This document shows positions 13,474-14,225 of a stretch of DNA of 14,225 nt, in pieces. Position 1 is the stretch's first letter. Each line of letters opens with the position of its first letter. This DNA is from RYN-433 sp036558265. Lineage in GTDB: Bacteria; Planctomycetota; Phycisphaerae; Tepidisphaerales; Tepidisphaeraceae. The notes below the pieces were generated by a model. That model was not told where the DNA came from. It did not search any database and worked only from the letters and a program-made list of their open reading frames with translations. The position numbers and the translations under genes are program-made. The stretch lies in the NCBI GenBank assembly GCA_036558265.1, contig DATBFY010000656.1:1-14225 (forward strand). Direction: 5' to 3'.

Positions 13474-14088
13474 ATGATGTCACGCAACTTCATCTGTGGA
13501 ATGTTGATGAGTGCCCTGGCACTCACCCCCGCCCTGGTCGGCTGTGAGAACCTGCCGGGGAACAAGCAGACGCAAGGGGCGGTGATCGGCGGGGCCGCCG
13601 GCGCCGCCGCGGGCGCCATCATCGGCAAGCACAACCGCCTGGTCGGTGGACTCATCGGCGGGGCGCTGGGCGCGGGAGGCGGGTACCTGATCGGGGCTGC
13701 CATGCATAAGAACGACGAAAAACACCGCGACGAGGCGATCAAGGCATCCGACCGCGACCGCGACAACCCGCCTACGGCCTCCGAAGCACGCAGCGCCCGC
13801 ACCGCCGACCTCAACGGCGACGGCTACGTCACCCTCAACGAGGTCGTCGCCATGCGCGACGCAAACCTCTCCGACGACGAGATGATCCGCCGCCTCGAGG
13901 ACACCGGCCAGGTCTTCTCCCTCAGCGACGAACAGGAGACCTACCTCCGCGACCGCAACGTCAGCGACCGCGTCATCCGCGCCATGCGCTCGATGAACCA
14001 GGAACGCGACACTGCCGGCGATACCGCCCGCACGGCCGGCGAACGCAACGCCGACGACCGCTACGATCGCGCCGATGACCATCGGTAG
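13474..14088 (+). CDS. Glycine-zipper lipoprotein with a single EF-hand
   Basis: The protein has 204 residues. It begins with a lipoprotein signal peptide whose lipobox is LVGC, with the lipidated Cys at 24. Residues about 34-77 are a Gly/Ala-rich glycine zipper (GAVIGGAAGAAAGAIIG and LIGGALGAGGGYLIG), as in SlyB/YMGG-type outer-membrane lipoproteins, and may insert in the membrane. Residues 112-123, DLNGDGYVTLNE, are a complete EF-hand loop with Asp1, Asn3, Asp5 and Glu12, so calcium binding is likely. The rest is charged and helical, ending in an Arg/Asp-rich tail. A second ATG at 13477 is an equally possible start; GTGAG eight bases upstream of 13474 is a weak ribosome-binding site. A role in envelope stability is inferred from glycine-zipper relatives. 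The next gene is also a lipoprotein. Confidence 0.85.
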   Translation: MMSRNFICGMLMSALALTPALVGCENLPGNKQTQGAVIGGAAGAAAGAIIGKHNRLVGGLIGGALGAGGGYLIGAAMHKNDEKHRDEAIKASDRDRDNPPTASEARSARTADLNGDGYVTLNEVVAMRDANLSDDEMIRRLEDTGQVFSLSDEQETYLRDRNVSDRVIRAMRSMNQERDTAGDTARTAGERNADDRYDRADDHR

Positions 14089-14156
14089 CAATCAGCGAGG
14101 TCATTTCACTTGCGGGCTGGCGGCTTGAGCGGCTAGCATTTTCACCCGCAAAACGA

Positions 14157-14225
14157 ATGAACCGTCTTCTGGTCTTCGCCACCATCACCCCCCTGCTCGC
14201 CGGGTGCGCCCGCTACGAGTTCGAC
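14157..14225 (+). CDS. N-terminus of a second lipoprotein, cut by the window edge
   Basis: Twenty-three codons are visible from the ATG at 14157. They give a short lipoprotein signal peptide: Arg at 3, a hydrophobic core, and the lipobox LAGC with Cys at 17. The mature part begins CARYEFD. No strong ribosome-binding site is present, and the 68-base gap from the previous stop holds only a weak promoter-like pair (TTGCGG at 14110, TAGCAT at 14134). It may be co-transcribed with the glycine-zipper gene. Nothing can be said about function. Confidence 0.65.
   Translation, partial: MNRLLVFATITPLLAGCARYEFD

Noticed and set aside
1..14225. CRISPR arrays, tRNA or rRNA genes, insertion sequences, prophage genes
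   Set aside because: No direct repeat-spacer pattern, cloverleaf, transposase or integrase motif was seen. The regular repeats at 12328-12525 are coding RTX units.

Overview
The window looks like chromosomal DNA of a GC-rich planctomycete, probably of the Phycisphaerae. Three things point there. A short secreted protein begins with the planctomycete-type LEPR-XLL sorting motif (CEPLESRRLLSA). A XylR-like regulator fuses a LacI-type sensor to an AraC helix-turn-helix, an architecture frequent in this phylum. A lipopolysaccharide Kdo transferase and two lipoboxes indicate a Gram-negative envelope. Taxonomy is inferred from these features, not from a database search. There are no tRNA or rRNA genes, CRISPR arrays, transposases or phage genes.

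Left part (1-6.0 kb). A truncated GH76-type glycosidase converges on a gene for a coiled-coil protein with a C-terminal TIR-like domain of the Cap12/Pycsar-effector family. The TIR-like gene is divergent from a membrane-anchored beta-propeller protein, and a strong G-quadruplex-type tract lies between them. A large Tim44-like/zinc-ribbon/TerB membrane protein follows on the minus strand; it contains a clear internal duplication.

Middle (6.1-10.2 kb). On the minus strand, aspartate-semialdehyde dehydrogenase (asd) is followed by a TauE/SafE permease, with a REP-like hairpin between them. Across a 383-base non-coding gap comes the divergent XylR/AraC-type regulator. The acetolactate synthase small subunit (ilvN) follows with its own promoter. 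asd and ilvN are both amino-acid biosynthesis genes, but they are not in one operon.

Right part (10.2-14.2 kb). waaA on the minus strand converges on ilvN with only 7 bases between their stop codons. Then come the LEPR-XLL protein with calcium-binding RTX repeats, a single-HKD phospholipase-D-like protein, a glycine-zipper lipoprotein carrying an EF-hand, and the first 23 codons of a second lipoprotein cut by the window edge. This part is envelope-oriented.

The main points for follow-up are the TIR-like protein with Asp where catalytic Glu is expected, a hairpin-plus-CCACCCTG element found at two gene ends, the duplicated Tim44-like/zinc-ribbon protein, an apparent non-AUG start of the TauE gene, and a change of GC skew across the window that does not follow gene orientation. 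I see no complete defence system or other multi-gene novelty; most of the window is ordinary chromosomal content.
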